DNA from: Byssothecium circinans
Taxonomy: Eukaryota > Ascomycota > Dothideomycetes > Pleosporales > Massarinaceae
Direction: 5' to 3'
NCBI GenBank assembly: GCA_010015675.1
Contig: ML977022.1
Span: forward strand, 32,541-96,540
DNA: 64,000 bases
Part shown: positions 8,928 through 21,111 of the stretch, piece after piece
Numbering within the stretch: position 1 is the stretch's first letter
How the letters are laid out: every line of letters starts with the position of its first letter
Notes under the pieces: generated by a model
Database searches by the model: none
Seen by the model: only the letters and a program-made list of their open reading frames with translations
What the model was told of the DNA's origin: nothing
Translations under genes and position numbers: made by a program

Positions 8928-10990
8928 TTATACCCTCCGCTCATCCATAGCATTTCTCGCCTCAGCAGCCTGTACCGCCTTCTCCCAATCCGTTTTATAA
9001 ATATACAGCGTCTCAATAGCCGCAACGACGCCGAGCGCGATTGCAGGACCCTGTTACATGGTGTTAGCATCTTCCACGCTACATCTCATCACCCCGAAGA
9101 TGAGGTAGTACTCACACTCCAAAGCCCAAACAACCCCCACCCCGCCTTGAACCCAGTGCCAAAACTGATCGGCAACCCAACAACATAATACGCAAACAAG
9201 CCCACATACCCGCCAATCTCCTGCCTCCCCAGGCCTCTCAAGATACCATTAGCATTCGCCGCCATAGCATCGAAGAGCTGGAACGCTGCACACAGAGGCA
9301 GCAGCTTCGCCACGAGGTCGATAACCTCCGCATCCGGCGTGAAGAGTCTCGGGATATAATTCCGCAGGAGCGAGAGCAGAAGCAAATTAAAGATACCAAC
9401 GAGGACGGAAAAGCACAACGCGACCTTCGCCGCGGTTTTAGCGGGGAGCGCGAGAGTAGCGCCGATGAGATTGGCGATTCGCGTCGAAGCTGCTACGCTC
9501 ATGGGGAAAGGGATTTGGAATGTTATTCCCGTGATACTACCCAGGACACTCTGGGCTGCCAGCTGCGTGGGACCGAGCCAACTGCTACTCAACGTTAGGA
9601 TCTCAAAGGCGAGGAATTCCGCGAGAACCATGATAAGACCGGGGAGGCTGAGCTTGATCATAGGGCCCCAGTTACGGAGCGCGCGTCGTTCGAAACCGCC
9701 CCAACATTGGTATCCGTCGATGAAGCACACGTAGAGGAAGAGGAGAAGCGGCATCAGGTTCTCAGTGATGGACACGGCAATTGGAGCTCCGATGAAGCCC
9801 CATTTTAGACGCCAGACGAAGAGGTAGTTCATGAGTGCGTTTAGTGGCGCGCAGATGAGTAGGATGTACATGTTCGCCTTGAAGAGGCCTTGAGCTTGGA
9901 GGTAGCGTTTTCCGCTTTCAAATGCGGCATATCCTGGGGCACCGGCGATTAGAATGCGCAGGTAGAGACCTGCTAGGCGAGCCGTTTCTCGCTCGGGGAC
10001 GATGAGGGAGAGTATGTGAGGTCCGAAAGCCCAGATGATGGATATCGGGATCGTGATGAGCCAGAGGAAGTAGATCATGCGCTGTAGTTGGAGACCTACG
10101 AGATGCAGACGTCCGGACCCGTAGGCCTGTGCACAGAGTGTGTCAAGAGAGGTTGCGAGACCTTGGTAGACGGCGTATCCTGTTATCGAGGCTGTCATAC
10201 TTGCTAGGCTGACGGCTCCTAATTCAATCTTCCCGATGTGGCCGACTGTAAAGATGCTCGCCACTGGAAGAGAATATTGCAATAGGAAAGTCAAGATCAG
10301 AGGTCCAGATGATTTCAGCAAGACCTTGGATTCTCGCTGCCACGTCGTAGTGATCTTCCCAGCAGCCACAGCTTCTCCCCATTTTTGATTGATGTTTTCC
10401 CGCGTGTCTAGGCCTTGATACGGTAGATTTGGATCCCCTAGCAGCGCCGTTTGCTCAGATGGCTCCTCACCGTCCACAGCCTCTTCATCTCGATCCGCAC
10501 TCTTCGTCCTTTTCAGCGCCGAAAAGGACAACTTGTTGGCCAAACCACCTCCAAAGAACAGACTCTCGCTTCCACGCCGGGGATGTTTCGGCGGAAGCAA
10601 GTTGTTATCTCGGAGTAGACTGCGCTGCTCATTCCGCACCGTTTCCCGCTCTTGCTTTGATAGATATGTATGCCTATGTCCATCGGGAAAGTGGTTCTGC
10701 GACGGCATACTTGAGGAAAAAACAGCGGTCGATCTCGCTCCGGGACTTACGTATGAGGGCCGCCGATACGAGTTGATTAGTGAATATTGGCGCGTGGCGA
10801 GGGATTCATCAGAATCTGATTCTGAATCCGAGGGTTGGAAGGGGGAGTCATCTTCGGCATAATCTTGTGCGATTGCCTGCTCTGCAATGGGGAGTGAGGC
10901 AGTCAAGTTTTCGGCCTGTGAAGCGATATCTGATAGCGCGCCTGGTGTTGTGTCGTTCTGATTGGGTGGTGGCATGGCGTAATTCGGCAC
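8928..10990 (-). CDS. MATE-family multidrug/toxin efflux transporter
   Basis: Two exons: 10990-9116, then 9050-8928 after a 65-bp intron (donor GTGAGT, branch-like CTAAC, acceptor ACAG). The product has 665 residues. The first ~220 residues are hydrophilic and acidic with Ser-rich patches, as is common in fungal MATE proteins. The membrane part follows with the two MatE halves, beginning LLKSSGPLILTFLLQYSLPV, and includes the family-typical Gly/Ala-rich helices and YLFVWRLKWGFIGAPIA. The second exon supplies the last helix (GPAIALGVVAAIETLYIY) and a short charged tail; without it the last transmembrane segment would be missing. MATE proteins export cations or drugs against Na+ or H+. The gene faces the aldolase tail to tail. 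The transported compound is unknown. Confidence 0.93.
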
Positions 10991-11555
10991 GTTCGTGCGA
11001 TTTTTGTCACATCCAGTTGCTGGGCGTCAATGAAGAGGAAACGCAGTGGGAGGTGTTAGAAGACGAAGCCTTTAAAGAATTATTGTAGGGTGGGGAAGTC
11101 AGCCGTGCAAGTGTGATAGCAAGCGACGACCATTGGAGTTTAGCCCGCCGCCCTTTCGCCCTCTTCCTTGATGCATGATGTTGGCCAACTTCCACAACGA
11201 TGACTCAAACCGTTGCAATACTTATAGCTCACTGCTCTGTTGGCCAGTGAATCTATACGTCTACAATCACACGCTCAGCTGCATGCATGTTCGCAGATTT
11301 TCGTCAGAGCAGATGTTCCCGAACCCGATAATCGGTCCGGGCTTATCGGATCTGATTGGACAATGGGGTATCGCGAGTTGGGTGCATGATCGTATCTTAT
11401 AAAATTCTAACCTCGGGCTTGGAGTTGCGTTGGAAGATGGCCGATCCTCTTGGAGCATACTGATTGTGTGAGTCATCTGATGCTGTATCACTGATAGCCG
11501 CAGATGTGAAGGGGGATGATGATGGAAGCACGTTATAATCATTGTACGGCCGAGT

Positions 11556-12521
11556 TTACCTCTCATTGCCCAGCAAAGGAGTCTGTTCGGTCCCTTCTCC
11601 CAGATGAGGAGCGCCGTTGCCGTTGAGCGCCTGGCTGCCATCAGCCTTCGCAACCTTCCTGTCCCTCCACAAGAACCACAGACTCATAGCGAGGAGACAA
11701 CCCTGCAGACATCCGGTTAGTATGAAGAGTCCCCAGGCGCTCCAGCCAGCCGGACCCAGCCTGACCGCCAGGCTTGCCGCGAACACAAAGCTTCCCGGTG
11801 TTTGAATGCACATCATGGGGACGGACAAGCTGCCAGTCTCCTGCAGCCTCCACGTTGTCATTATCTGGGGAATGTACTGGATCGCAGCGAGGGTCGTGCC
11901 GAGCACCCCTAGGAAGTTGGCCCAGCCTCTGATGTGATTGTGCGCAGCGTAGACGAAGATGACGGAGCCGAACAAGGCGAAGACGAAGAAGGCGAGCGAG
12001 AGGGCGAGGACGAGGATGGCTTCTTTCCAAGTCGGAAGGGCGGCGTCTTGTTCTTCGACGTCTTCGGACTGGCGAGGGAAGAAGATGAGGAAGAGAAGCA
12101 TGCTAATACTCTGTCAACAGTGGAGATGGAATGGGCACAGGTATGCATACATAAAGAAGAAGCAGGTCCACTGCACGCCTATCTGAGCTATCCCAAGCAG
12201 CGCAGCGGCGCATGGGAACTTGCCAATCTCCTTACAACATCCCATGTCCCGCGTGCTTTCAGGCAGCGTCAGGATGTTCGCGATGCTGGCAGTGCCCGAC
12301 ACTGTTCCCAACAACACAAACAAGGGACTCAGGCCGCGAGAGGAGCGTCGCGCTATAATCTTGTAGTGCTGCGGGAGGTACGATACGAGGATGCCTACGA
12401 CTATGAAGCTGTCGGGCGGTTAGCAACGACGCGAATTGTAGGGTCTGATAGCTTACACCGAGACGGAGAAGTTGACGATATCTGGGTCTGCCAGCTCATG
12501 GCACCTGTCGGTAGTAAACAT
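11556..12521 (-). CDS. PQ-loop repeat membrane protein (SWEET/cystinosin superfamily)
   Basis: Three exons, 12521-12457, 12408-12151 and 12102-11556, with two 48-bp introns, give 289 residues. The join creates the first PQ motif across intron 1 (SVFIVVGILVSYLPQHYKII, then SSRGLSP); the second is in exon 3 (LAAIQYIPQIMTTW, then GSLSVPMM). Each PQ loop lies between membrane helices, with about seven helices in total. The C-terminus ends in a TEQTPLLGNER tail with a possible dileucine sorting signal (TPLL), which points to a vacuolar or endosomal membrane. Relatives move sugars or amino acids, or act as scramblase-like vacuolar proteins; the substrate is not evident. The start lies only 214 bp from PEX12, divergently, so they share a promoter region. 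Confidence 0.88.
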
Positions 12522-12734
12522 GACTGTGAGCGTGTCTTCTGCGTCTTGTGAGAGTGTTGATGAAAGTACGCTGAGCTTAGAGGTGGCTGGAGCTCTGAGT
12601 TTGTGACGTAGCAGGCAAGGCAAGCGTAGCCGAGCGCGACCGCGTTCCGAAGCCTCGGCTTGATCCTCACTATCACAATTCATCGTCGCGTCCACATCCA
12701 CCTCAACCGCCTCCCCCCACCGACATCGTTCACC

Positions 12735-14123
12735 ATGGAGTACCTACCAAGTCTACAGCACGGTATAGACGACCTCAAGCCCTCCCTCTTCGAGCTCCTC
12801 TCCGAACAGCAACTCGCGTCCCTCCTCCCGCCATCGCTCCGCTACCTCCTAGCCATCTCCACACATCGATACCCGCGATACCTCCTACCCGTACTCAATT
12901 CCTTCGACGAAGCCTATGCGCTCTTGATGCTCCTGGTGGAGCGCCACTTCCTCAAAACATACGGCGGCTCCTTCACAGAGAATTTCTACGGCCTGAAACG
13001 TGCGCGCGTGCTACGAGTAAGAGGGGGAGAAGTACCACGGGCGCAATTAGGCGCGAGTGAAAGTGTGCGACAGGCTGTAAAGCTTGGCGAGGGTGACATA
13101 TGGCGGAACCTGGCGGTGCTTGTGGGACTGCCATGGCTGAAGAGGAAACTGGACGAAAGCTACGACATTCATGCCGCGCACTCTAATATCCTGGGGTCGG
13201 GGTATATCAGAGAGCGAGATGGGCTGAGATCAGGCGCGAGCATAAAGGAGAGGCTGATGTTCTACTACAAGTGGTTTCTGCGGAACGTCTACCCGAGCGT
13301 GAATGCAGCGTACTACTTTTCGCTGCTGGTATTCAACATGGCGTACCTCTTCGACGGAACAAAGTACAGCTCGCCTTTTCTCTGGATGATAGGGACACGG
13401 ATACGGAGGCTGGGCGAAGCAGACTACAAGGCAATCGAGCTCGCGACACAGCCAGCAAAGGTTGGCCCTGCCCGGCCAGGAGAAGGAGGATCTATTTTCA
13501 CACCAAGGAATATGGCACGCAGCGTAAAGCCGCGATTGCTGAGCTCACTAAAGATACTACTACCCACAAGTATCTTTGCGTTGAAGTTCTTGGAATGGTG
13601 GTACGCATCCGACTTTGCGCGCCAATTGTCGCGAAGAGCCGCCGAGAACATTGAGCTACCACCACCGGTTCTGGCAAGCCTGCCGATGTCGAGTAGGAAG
13701 GCTTCACACAAAGACGTGGATGAGAAACGTCCATCATCCTCTTCATCCGAGAAGTCGAAGCGTATTGACCCTCCCATATCATCATCTACCTTATTACCTA
13801 TCCTCACGGTTTCCATCCCCTCAGACTCGCAGCTGTGCCCCATCTGCGCTACACTTATCACAACTCCAACTGCATCACCAGTGGGATTTGTATACTGCTA
13901 CAAATGCATACATCAATGGGTTGATGGATCTCACGAACGGCAAATCGCCTTTATGGAAGGTGCAGCAGCATTCAAAAGCGAAGACGGAGACGACGAGGAC
14001 GAAGGCTGGAGTAAAGAAGAGGGAAGCCGGGAAGGAAGATGGGAGTCCGGAAAAGGAAGAGACGCCATCACAGGCCGACGTATGCTCGGTGGCACAGAAG
14101 CACTTCGACGCGTAGTCGTCTAA
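12735..14123 (+). CDS. PEX12: Peroxisome assembly protein 12 (RING peroxin)
   Basis: Single exon, 462 residues, starting at the ATG in a CACCATGG context; the upstream in-frame codons are not conserved in character. The Pex2/Pex12 membrane domain covers about residues 20-320 ([21 protein letters not shown], then [10 protein letters not shown]). A C-terminal RING begins near residue 367 (CPICATLI...CYKCIHQWV). Pex12 works with Pex2 and Pex10 in the peroxisomal membrane as the ubiquitin ligase that recycles the Pex5 receptor. After the RING core there is an acidic insert, then [20 protein letters not shown]. As I recall the fungal family, a Cys usually stands where this protein has Asp in GRDAITG; this needs an alignment. 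Convergent with the next gene. Confidence 0.93.
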   Translation: MEYLPSLQHGIDDLKPSLFELLSEQQLASLLPPSLRYLLAISTHRYPRYLLPVLNSFDEAYALLMLLVERHFLKTYGGSFTENFYGLKRARVLRVRGGEVPRAQLGASESVRQAVKLGEGDIWRNLAVLVGLPWLKRKLDESYDIHAAHSNILGSGYIRERDGLRSGASIKERLMFYYKWFLRNVYPSVNAAYYFSLLVFNMAYLFDGTKYSSPFLWMIGTRIRRLGEADYKAIELATQPAKVGPARPGEGGSIFTPRNMARSVKPRLLSSLKILLPTSIFALKFLEWWYASDFARQLSRRAAENIELPPPVLASLPMSSRKASHKDVDEKRPSSSSSEKSKRIDPPISSSTLLPILTVSIPSDSQLCPICATLITTPTASPVGFVYCYKCIHQWVDGSHERQIAFMEGAAAFKSEDGDDEDEGWSKEEGSREGRWESGKGRDAITGRRMLGGTEALRRVVV

Positions 14124-14202
14124 AGTTATCATAATACTAAACAGACTAATTCCCTGCCTCAAACCATCAACTACACTTTCTATATTACTAGCAATGCCCC
14201 TA

Positions 14203-15099
14203 TCACCTCACCTCTCCCAGCAACATCCGCTCCTGACCATTCAAAAACCCATTCTTCCGCAACCAAACCACCTTCTTCTTCGCCCTTCTGATATTCCATC
14301 TTTTCTGCACCCTTTCCACAACCGCCCTCATTCTCTCCCGATGCCCCACCCCCCGTGGCCCCATCCTATGCCACCGTCTCCTCTGCCTACTCAAGTCCGG
14401 ATTCGCGATCCTTTCCACGGCCTTCGTTGCTTTTCTCCCAAAGTCCTTGACCTTGGCTAAACGGCGCCGATACCCAATTCGGCATCCCGTCCTTGTCTCT
14501 TCATCAGCGATATCTGGCAGAGTAGGAAGGGAGGGGGTGGAAGTCGTAAGCGGAAGCAGAGGATACGGATCCTGTGTTGTATACCTCGGCGGTGGATCTG
14601 CCTGTTGCTCTTCCCTAACGGGACGGTATACCTGCACCCTTCTCTGACGACGGATTTGTTGGCCCCGTGTGCGTTGCTCGATGCTCGATATTATCTCCTG
14701 ACGTGCTTCGAAGCCGCGGTCGCCGGAGGTTGCGGCTGCTAGGGCGTTGCTGCGTTCTCGAGCCCGCGCTCTTTCGGCTTCGCGAAGGCGTCGGTACTGT
14801 GTCGATGCAGCGGGCATTGGGGATGATGAGGGTGAGGGGACGGGCGTAGATGGCCGTGTTATGAGTTCAGGTTGTTGGTCCTCCTGGGGGGTTACGCGGT
14901 TCGCCAGTGTTATCCCTGCGATGGAGATGCACAAGTCGTCTTCCATGGCTGTAGTTGGGATTTGGGCAAGGTTCAAGCGTCGACGTTTGGCGGCTGCATG
15001 GCGGTGAGATTGGATGGAATGGGAAGGCCAGCTTGTGAAGAGGCTCGTCATGGAAGTTCCCCAGCTACTGTCGAGTTCGACGGTACTGTGGAGTGCCAT
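14203..15099 (-). CDS. Hypothetical basic protein
   Basis: Single exon, 298 residues, not recognised. The N-terminal half is Ser/Pro-rich and probably disordered. A charged helix lies around residues 105-145 (REAERARARERSNALAA). The C-terminal ~100 residues are strongly basic (RRLAKVKDFGRKATKAVERI, then RQRRRWHR and RRAKKKVVWLRKNGF). The basic tail could bind nucleic acid or act as a nuclear signal; that is only an inference. It converges with PEX12, the stops being 80 bp apart. The codon pattern and full-length frame make it a likely real gene. Confidence 0.7.
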   Translation of the reverse strand: MALHSTVELDSSWGTSMTSLFTSWPSHSIQSHRHAAAKRRRLNLAQIPTTAMEDDLCISIAGITLANRVTPQEDQQPELITRPSTPVPSPSSSPMPAASTQYRRLREAERARARERSNALAAATSGDRGFEARQEIISSIEQRTRGQQIRRQRRVQVYRPVREEQQADPPPRYTTQDPYPLLPLTTSTPSLPTLPDIADEETRTGCRIGYRRRLAKVKDFGRKATKAVERIANPDLSRQRRRWHRMGPRGVGHRERMRAVVERVQKRWNIRRAKKKVVWLRKNGFLNGQERMLLGEVR

Positions 15100-16721
15100 C
15101 TTTTTGACGCCAGATTAGAGTTCTAATCTGATTGAAAGAGGGTGGAAGGAAGTGTTGAGTTATCAGACAAAAGACAGTAATGATATCTTTGAGTGAGGGA
15201 AATGGAAAGTCGTGATTGAATAATGCATTTGGAGTTGCAGAGTGTTTGTTGTTGAGGACGAGAGATGAGGGGTGTATCTCCTGAAAGTTGCTGGTAGGAT
15301 TGTTATGGACGAACCGTATATGTGAGGTTGGAAATGCGGAACGCTAAAGGGCATTGACGTTGCCTTGGGAAATAGTCACGTCAACGACGATTGATAAGGA
15401 TGCCATAGTTATAGTGGTTGAGCCTTCCTATTTCGAAACGAATGGTTCGACTTCGACTTGCCTACCACTGGATCCGTTCGTCGAGTCAGCAGCAAATGCT
15501 TACGTATACGGCAAGACATGTGAAGGCAGAAAATAGAAATATCATATTCCTCACCCGTTACAACTTTCTGCACAACAGTTGAAAACAAAGCGAGTAAGAA
15601 GACACGCCACTTGTCTTCGTGTTCGAACCCTCACGCTGCTGCAGGGGAGGTTACACGACATGGCGTTTCCATCTCTTCACCAGCCGGTGTACACACTCAC
15701 GACGCTTCACGCTTCAGGCCCTCCTCTGCCCAATTTGCCAGCAGAGGCGAGCTGAAAGACGAGTCTCTTGTAAAAACAGGATGCTTGTTTAAGAGATATC
15801 AAAGATGGAATGTTCGCGGTGTATTTGTGGCGTTCGCTCGTCGTCCTGGTGCTCAGGTACTCAGCCGTAGATCACCAAATCCACCATCGAACCATTCACA
15901 ACACTCTCAAAACTCGCCGCAGGGCAACCTCAGAAACTGATAAATAGGAAGTGACAGGCGTCTTCAACCATGAGTTTTCATTCGGCGTCTAAACCTTGAC
16001 ACATGCAAATCTTGCATGCAATGCGATCCTACGACACCTCACCAATCACAACGAGCACCATCATTAGCAGTGGCCGTTATCACCAGTCTAACCGGTTTCA
16101 GTAGCTTGCTTATATTCCTTTATCGAAACCAAGACCGTGGACTTCGGCAAGGAGAGGACTTGCATTGAGCTGCTGTTTTGAACGCCGAGTCCTGCGCAGT
16201 GAGATGAGGGTCTGCATCCCTGCATCTCGCGCGCGACACTCAATGAATCTACCACCTGGATCCAGGGCTTTGGGGTTAGTTGTGCACTCCCCCTGTAGTT
16301 CCAATTTTCCACCACAAAATAACCACATCGACTGACACGCTGTCAGTTCACCGGGATGCAAGGCATTCGGAAAAACAATTACGGCGCCCGACGCCAAAAG
16401 GCAAGGACCCCAAAAAATGCACTCCGTGCTACCCTTATCAAAGCGCCAAGGCGGCGCAGTTCGTAACAATCCATGGGGTTCTCTTACTGCCTTCATGCGC
16501 CTAGATGGCACGGGAAGGGAACGGTACGCGCGTGTTGGTGGTGCTACTTTCCCGCCTTCTTGGGACGCTTCGGTTCCCGGGACGGAAGGGATGGAGTTTG
16601 CATGTCAATTTGCTTATATATGAGCGCTTATGCTCCCCAGCGCACGGGGGCATTTGACTGTTGTTCTTCTCTTTTTTTCCTTCTTGAGAGGTTCATGTGA
16701 AGGTTGGGATTGCTGGTTAAG
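15100..16721. other. Long intergenic region between orphan gene and ammonium permease
   Basis: About 1.6 kb without a convincing coding region; the open stretches lack family features. It holds several GATA-factor-type sites listed separately and is probably the promoter of the permease. Confidence 0.5.
15392..16440. promoter_or_regulatory. Cluster of HGATAR sites upstream of the ammonium permease
   Basis: Five matches to HGATAR, the binding motif of fungal nitrogen GATA factors (AreA/NIT2): TGATAA at 15392 and 15938, and the reverse form TTATCA at 16077 and 16435, plus TTATCG at 16120. The last four lie within 800 bp of the permease ATG. Nitrogen-repressed Mep/Amt genes are known AreA targets, so the placement makes sense. 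The motif is short and chance matches are expected. Confidence 0.45.
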
Positions 16722-18383
16722 ATGTCTGAGCCCACGCCCGTAAGTAATGTCTTTTCCCTTGGCTATACCTCGACGTGAGAACATCTTGAATCGACTGGCT
16801 TCCTACTGCCTTGACTTCACCTCATTAGTGACTGGTCTACAAATTACTGACACTTCTCAGCCCGAGTTCAACCCTGCGAAGCCCAATGGCGGCAACTCCC
16901 TCGACGAAGATGTCAACGCCCAGTATGCCGGTTTCGAAATCCACTACATCTACCTGATAGTCTGCGGCTTCCTCGTCTGGCTCATCATCCCTGGCATCGG
17001 CTTTCTATACAGTGGTCTGGCGCGCCGCAAATCGTCACTGTCTATGCTGTTCCAATCCTTTGCCGTGGCCGCAGTGTAAGTCTACTCACTCATTAATCCC
17101 ACTAAGCCAGCAGTCGAAACTAATCACAACCACAGTGTCTGCTTCCAATGGATGTTCTGGGGCTACTCGCTCGCCTACTCCCGCACCGCGAACGCCTTCA
17201 TCGGCGACCTCGCAAACTTCGGCATGAAGAACGTCGTCGCCGCGCCCTCCCCGGGTTCTCCCCTCCTCCCCGAAATCGTCTTCTGCTTCTATCAGATGCT
17301 CTTCTGTATCTGCACCGTCGTCCTCGTAACTGGCGGTAGCTTCGAGCGCGGACGTATCCTCCCGTCCATGATCTTCTCTTTCTGCTGGGCTACGATTGTG
17401 TACTGTCCGATTGCTTGCTGGACGTGGAACTCAAATGGATGGTTGTACAATCTGCCTTCGCTTGATTTTGCGGGTGGTGGCCCTGTCCATGTTGCTTCGG
17501 GATGGTAAGTCATCTTGTTTCATATTGTGGGATGCTGTGACTGATAGATGTGATGTGTAGGGCTGCTCTCGCATACGCCTTCGTCCTCGGCAAGCGCGTC
17601 CACAAGGGCGAAAAGATCCACGGGAAACCTCACAACACCACCCTCGTCTTCATCGGCACAGTTTTCATCTGGTTCGGCTGGTTCGGCTTCAACGGCGGTT
17701 CCGCCCTCAACGCCTCCATCCGATCCATGGTCGCCGTCTTCAACACCAACACCGCCGCCTCCTTCGGCGTCCTCGGCTGGACCCTCGTTGACCTAATCCG
17801 CAGCAAAGGCCGTTTCTCCCTCGTCGGTGCCTGCTCAGGCGCCATCGCCGGCCTCGTCGGTATCACTCCCGCTGCGGGTTACGTCTCTTTCTGGCTCGCC
17901 GGCCTCATCGGCTTCCTCACAGGCGCCATCTGCTCCGCGTGCAAAAACGTCGACCAACTCCTCCGCATCGACGAGGGCATGGACGTCTTCAAACTGCACG
18001 GCATCGGCGGCATGACCGGCTCCTTCCTCACCGGCATCTTCGCGCAAAAATGGGTCTCTGCTCTTGACGGCTCCTCGCAGTACGAAGGCGCTCTCGACGG
18101 CGTCGGCGTGCAGGTCGGTCGCCAGCTCGCTGAGATCTGTGCCATTTCAGCGTATAGTTTCGTCGTTACGTGTATTTTGCTGTATGCGCTTAAATTCATC
18201 CCGTTTATGCATTTGAGGGTTACCGAGGAGGCCGAGATGATTGGTTTGGATCTTGATCAGTTCTTCGACGAGCAGATTGGCGACTGGAGTATTTTGGAGC
18301 AGAATGCTTATCAGGGGGCTTCGGCGCCGGAGTCGTCGCAGAGTGTTCATCATGTCGCTGCGCAACAGGCTAAGGAGGCGTAG
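16722..18383 (+). CDS. Ammonium transporter, Mep/Amt family
   Basis: Four exons: 16722-16739 (only MSEPTP), 16861-17075, 17136-17504 and 17561-18383, giving 474 residues. All introns have GT-AG ends and conserve phase. The protein shows the 11-helix Amt/Mep/Rh signature: FLYSGLARRKSSLSM, FCWATIVYCPIACWTW, the first pore His in GGGPVHVASGW, WFGFNGGSALNAS, and the second pore His in KLHGIGGMTGSFLTGIFA. It imports ammonium across the plasma membrane. The C-terminal cytosolic tail keeps the regulatory stretch after YALKFIPFMHLRV (EEAEMIGLDLDQFFDEQIGD). GATA-type sites upstream fit nitrogen-catabolite control. It may correspond to MepA/Mep2-like proteins, but the paralogue cannot be decided here. 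Confidence 0.96.
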
Positions 18384-19209
18384 CTAAAGGATGGGGTTGT
18401 GGGGGAGTGCGTTTGGTGGCTGTGATGGATGGGTGGCTGTGGAATGTGAGGGGGGTTGGATAATTTGCATGGGGATTGTGCGTCGTTTCTTGCAGGAACT
18501 CACAAAAACGTGAAGCCTGGCTCCTCAGGCAAAGCAATACGTATTGTATCCGCCTTGAATAATCTTTCCTAAGGATGTGACCAGGCCTATAATCTTGGAT
18601 TTCACTACTGCGATGGATCGCATACCGCCTAGATTAATAGAAATTGTAATCATACTATCCTGAAAGCCTCAAAGGTCCGGAAAGTTGATACGAGCCACTA
18701 ACACTCAACTAGCCTAGCGCATCCCCACACATTCACTCACCGATCGACATTTTCCAGTCTGGAAATCCCATTTCCATCTCCAAAACGCCCTTTGCCAACC
18801 CACGAGTCACGCATACCACCAAATTTTAAATTTCTTTGCGATGCTACCCTCCCCTCAGCCCTGCAGACAAAAGTGCGGCTGAAGACCGCGCCAGCGCCAG
18901 CCCGCCTCCACATTCCTCTTTCAGCCACGAACCGGAGGCGCGGAGGTCCAAGACCGCCGGCTTTTCTGGTTGGCGTAACGACCACATTCCGTTTCTTTTT
19001 CGGCATCTTGTGACTTGTGACTTGTGTTACAGCTCTTTAGAGAAGAGGGTATATAAAGAACTAGAAGCCGCGGAGAAGGATCGCAAGGTTTCTTTGTTCG
19101 CCAAAATTATCTACTTCTACATCAGCCACTACACTACTGCTCCGCAAAATTTATCACCTCCGAAACCAGCATCACGCTCACCACCACAAACACAAGTCCC
19201 TCCACCACA
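18384..19209. other. Intergenic region upstream of the alpha/beta hydrolase
   Basis: No gene seen. The first part is the permease 3' region, the rest the promoter of the hydrolase, which carries a TATA box at 19050. Confidence 0.5.
19050..19056 (+). promoter_or_regulatory. TATA box of the alpha/beta hydrolase gene
   Basis: TATATAA lies 160 bp upstream of the ATG, in a context without competing ATGs near the expected start of transcription. Confidence 0.5.
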
Positions 19210-20392
19210 ATGCCCCTCGGACCCTTCGCCCTCCAATGGCGCGCTCCCTCGCCCAATCCTCCACCACCCACCGACACTCTCCCCGATGGCATATCTCGTT
19301 TCTACATCCCCACCTCATCCGGCCCTCTCGAACTGCTCACAGCTCTTCCCTCATCTCAAACCTCATCCACAACTCGTCCACCGCTCTTCTTCGCCCACGG
19401 CGGCTTCGGCTGCGCCTCAGTATGGATCACCTACATGCAGTTCTTCGCCTCTAAGGGGTATCCGTGCTACGCGATGAGCTATCGTGGCCATGGGAAGAGC
19501 TGGTACCCAGGGTTTTGGAGGATGTATTTCACGACGCGGGGGACGATTGCGGAGGATTTGGCGGCTGGGGTACGGCATGTAGAAGAGATCGAGACCAAGC
19601 GGCGAAGTGTTGAGGGGAGTAACGTAGAAGAGGAGGGTGAGGGAAGGACGAGGGTGGTGCTTATAGCGCATTCAGCGGGAGGAGCGTTGAGTCAATACGC
19701 GTTGAGTAGGGGGTTGGTGAAGGTCCAGGGGTTTTGTATGTTTGCTGCTGTACCGGGGTTTGGGTCGTACGTTTTTCTCCCCTCCAGCCACCTTTTAAGG
19801 CAAATTTACTGACGGGTGGACCAGCTTCTCATGCTACTCGTTCTGGGCACTGAAGGTGCCTATACACTTCCCCTATCGATTTTTCCACTCTAAGTATCTC
19901 ATGATCACGACTTCGCAGGTCAAGGACGCTTTCTTCACTGCTTCGACACCGAACTCGGTTGTTGAGGACTTGGAAAGACTGCTGAGTCCGTATGAGTCCA
20001 TGCTTTGGCCTGTGCAGGCACTCTTCCGCTTCGTCACTGGTCCGGACGTTTTGTCGTCTATCACGGGTTGGTCGGTGCGTAGGAAGTCCGGTGAAGGGAG
20101 GGAGTCACAGTCTAGATCTTCAAACGTGAGCCAGAGAATGCTGGTCCTGGCTGCGGACAAGGACGTCCTCTGTAAGCCGGTGGTTTTGGAAGATGCGGCG
20201 AAGAGGTATAGAGATGCGTTTAGGGAGATGGTGAAGGCTAAGAAGGTTGATGGGGTTTCGGAGGATGATTTGATGCGTGATGATGGGGCTGTTGGATTTA
20301 AGGTCGTGGAGGGATTGGCACATCATTTGCAGAATCATGTCGAGTGGGAGAGAGGGGCTGCGGCGCTGTTGGGATGGGTTGAGAAGCTGTAG
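19210..20392 (+). CDS. Alpha/beta hydrolase
   Basis: Two exons, 19210-19766 and 19825-20392, with a 58-bp intron, give 374 residues. The oxyanion segment FFAHGGFGCASVW, the Gly/His loop SYRGHGKS and the nucleophile elbow VLIAHSAGGALS (Ser near residue 155) define the alpha/beta hydrolase fold. After the variable cap, LAADKDVLCKP supplies a likely catalytic Asp and GLAHHLQNHVEWE the catalytic His, so the triad looks complete. The protein lacks a signal peptide and is probably intracellular. The substrate class (ester, lactone or lipid) cannot be told. The intron position is supported by phase and by the continuous sequence PGFGSFSCYSFWALKVP. Confidence 0.85.
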
Positions 20393-21111
20393 TTTATTCT
20401 CTTTATCAGTACCTTGATACTGAAATGAAGCGAGTAATGGTATCATCAATGCTGCGTATTTCTGAGGCGCCCGTTCTTCAAACCCGACATCTACCGGTCG
20501 ACGTACACTTTCGAAGAAATATCCATAAAAATTGGCAACTACATCTCAGATTCTCTTGCTATATTGGCATAAATGCTTTCCGGCAACATTTGACAGCTTC
20601 ACGTTCGTGCTTTTGACTCGGGGTACCCAACTTACACTGGATGAGGAGGGGCTTGAAGTTGACGAGAAAACAGATGACCTACATGGGCAATATTACTTTC
20701 GAAACCCAAATCATAGGTGGACGAAGAGTTGACGTTAGGTTGAGGCAGGCTTCCGGCAAGGTAGAGGATACGTCGGTACTCCCACCGTATCAACCATCCG
20801 TCAACCCATCGTCAACCAATAAGTTTCTGCCACGAAAATTGAAGGTAGATTAGTCTTAACGCATGTCGATGTGTGTTTTGAGGATAGAGCTAGCGCTTGC
20901 TACGAAAGGGGACTAGCCCTCGAAGTTGAAGTCGTTTGCAGGTGGCAGCCACCGCAATCGTGCCTTCCCGGTTTGACAACCGAGTCGCGTCCACAAACAT
21001 CCACGTTCTTTTCCACCACGGATCTGTCAAAAACTCTTGCGTCTCACTCCGTTCTTTCATCTTACTCGGTTCCTGCATCTCACTCCGTTCTGGCATCTCA
21101 CTCCGCACATC
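20393..21111. other. Gap without a supported gene
   Basis: About 700 bp; only short overlapping open stretches on both strands. From 21030 to 21110 a short direct repeat of the type CTCACTCCGTTCT occurs several times just before the next ATG. Confidence 0.5.

Noticed and set aside
11934..12551. 205-codon plus-strand ORF
   Set aside because: Antisense of the PQ-loop gene, whose spliced form matches its family on the other strand.
15600..15640. GTTCGAACC resembling a tRNA B box
   Set aside because: No matching A box, acceptor stem or T stem could be built around it.
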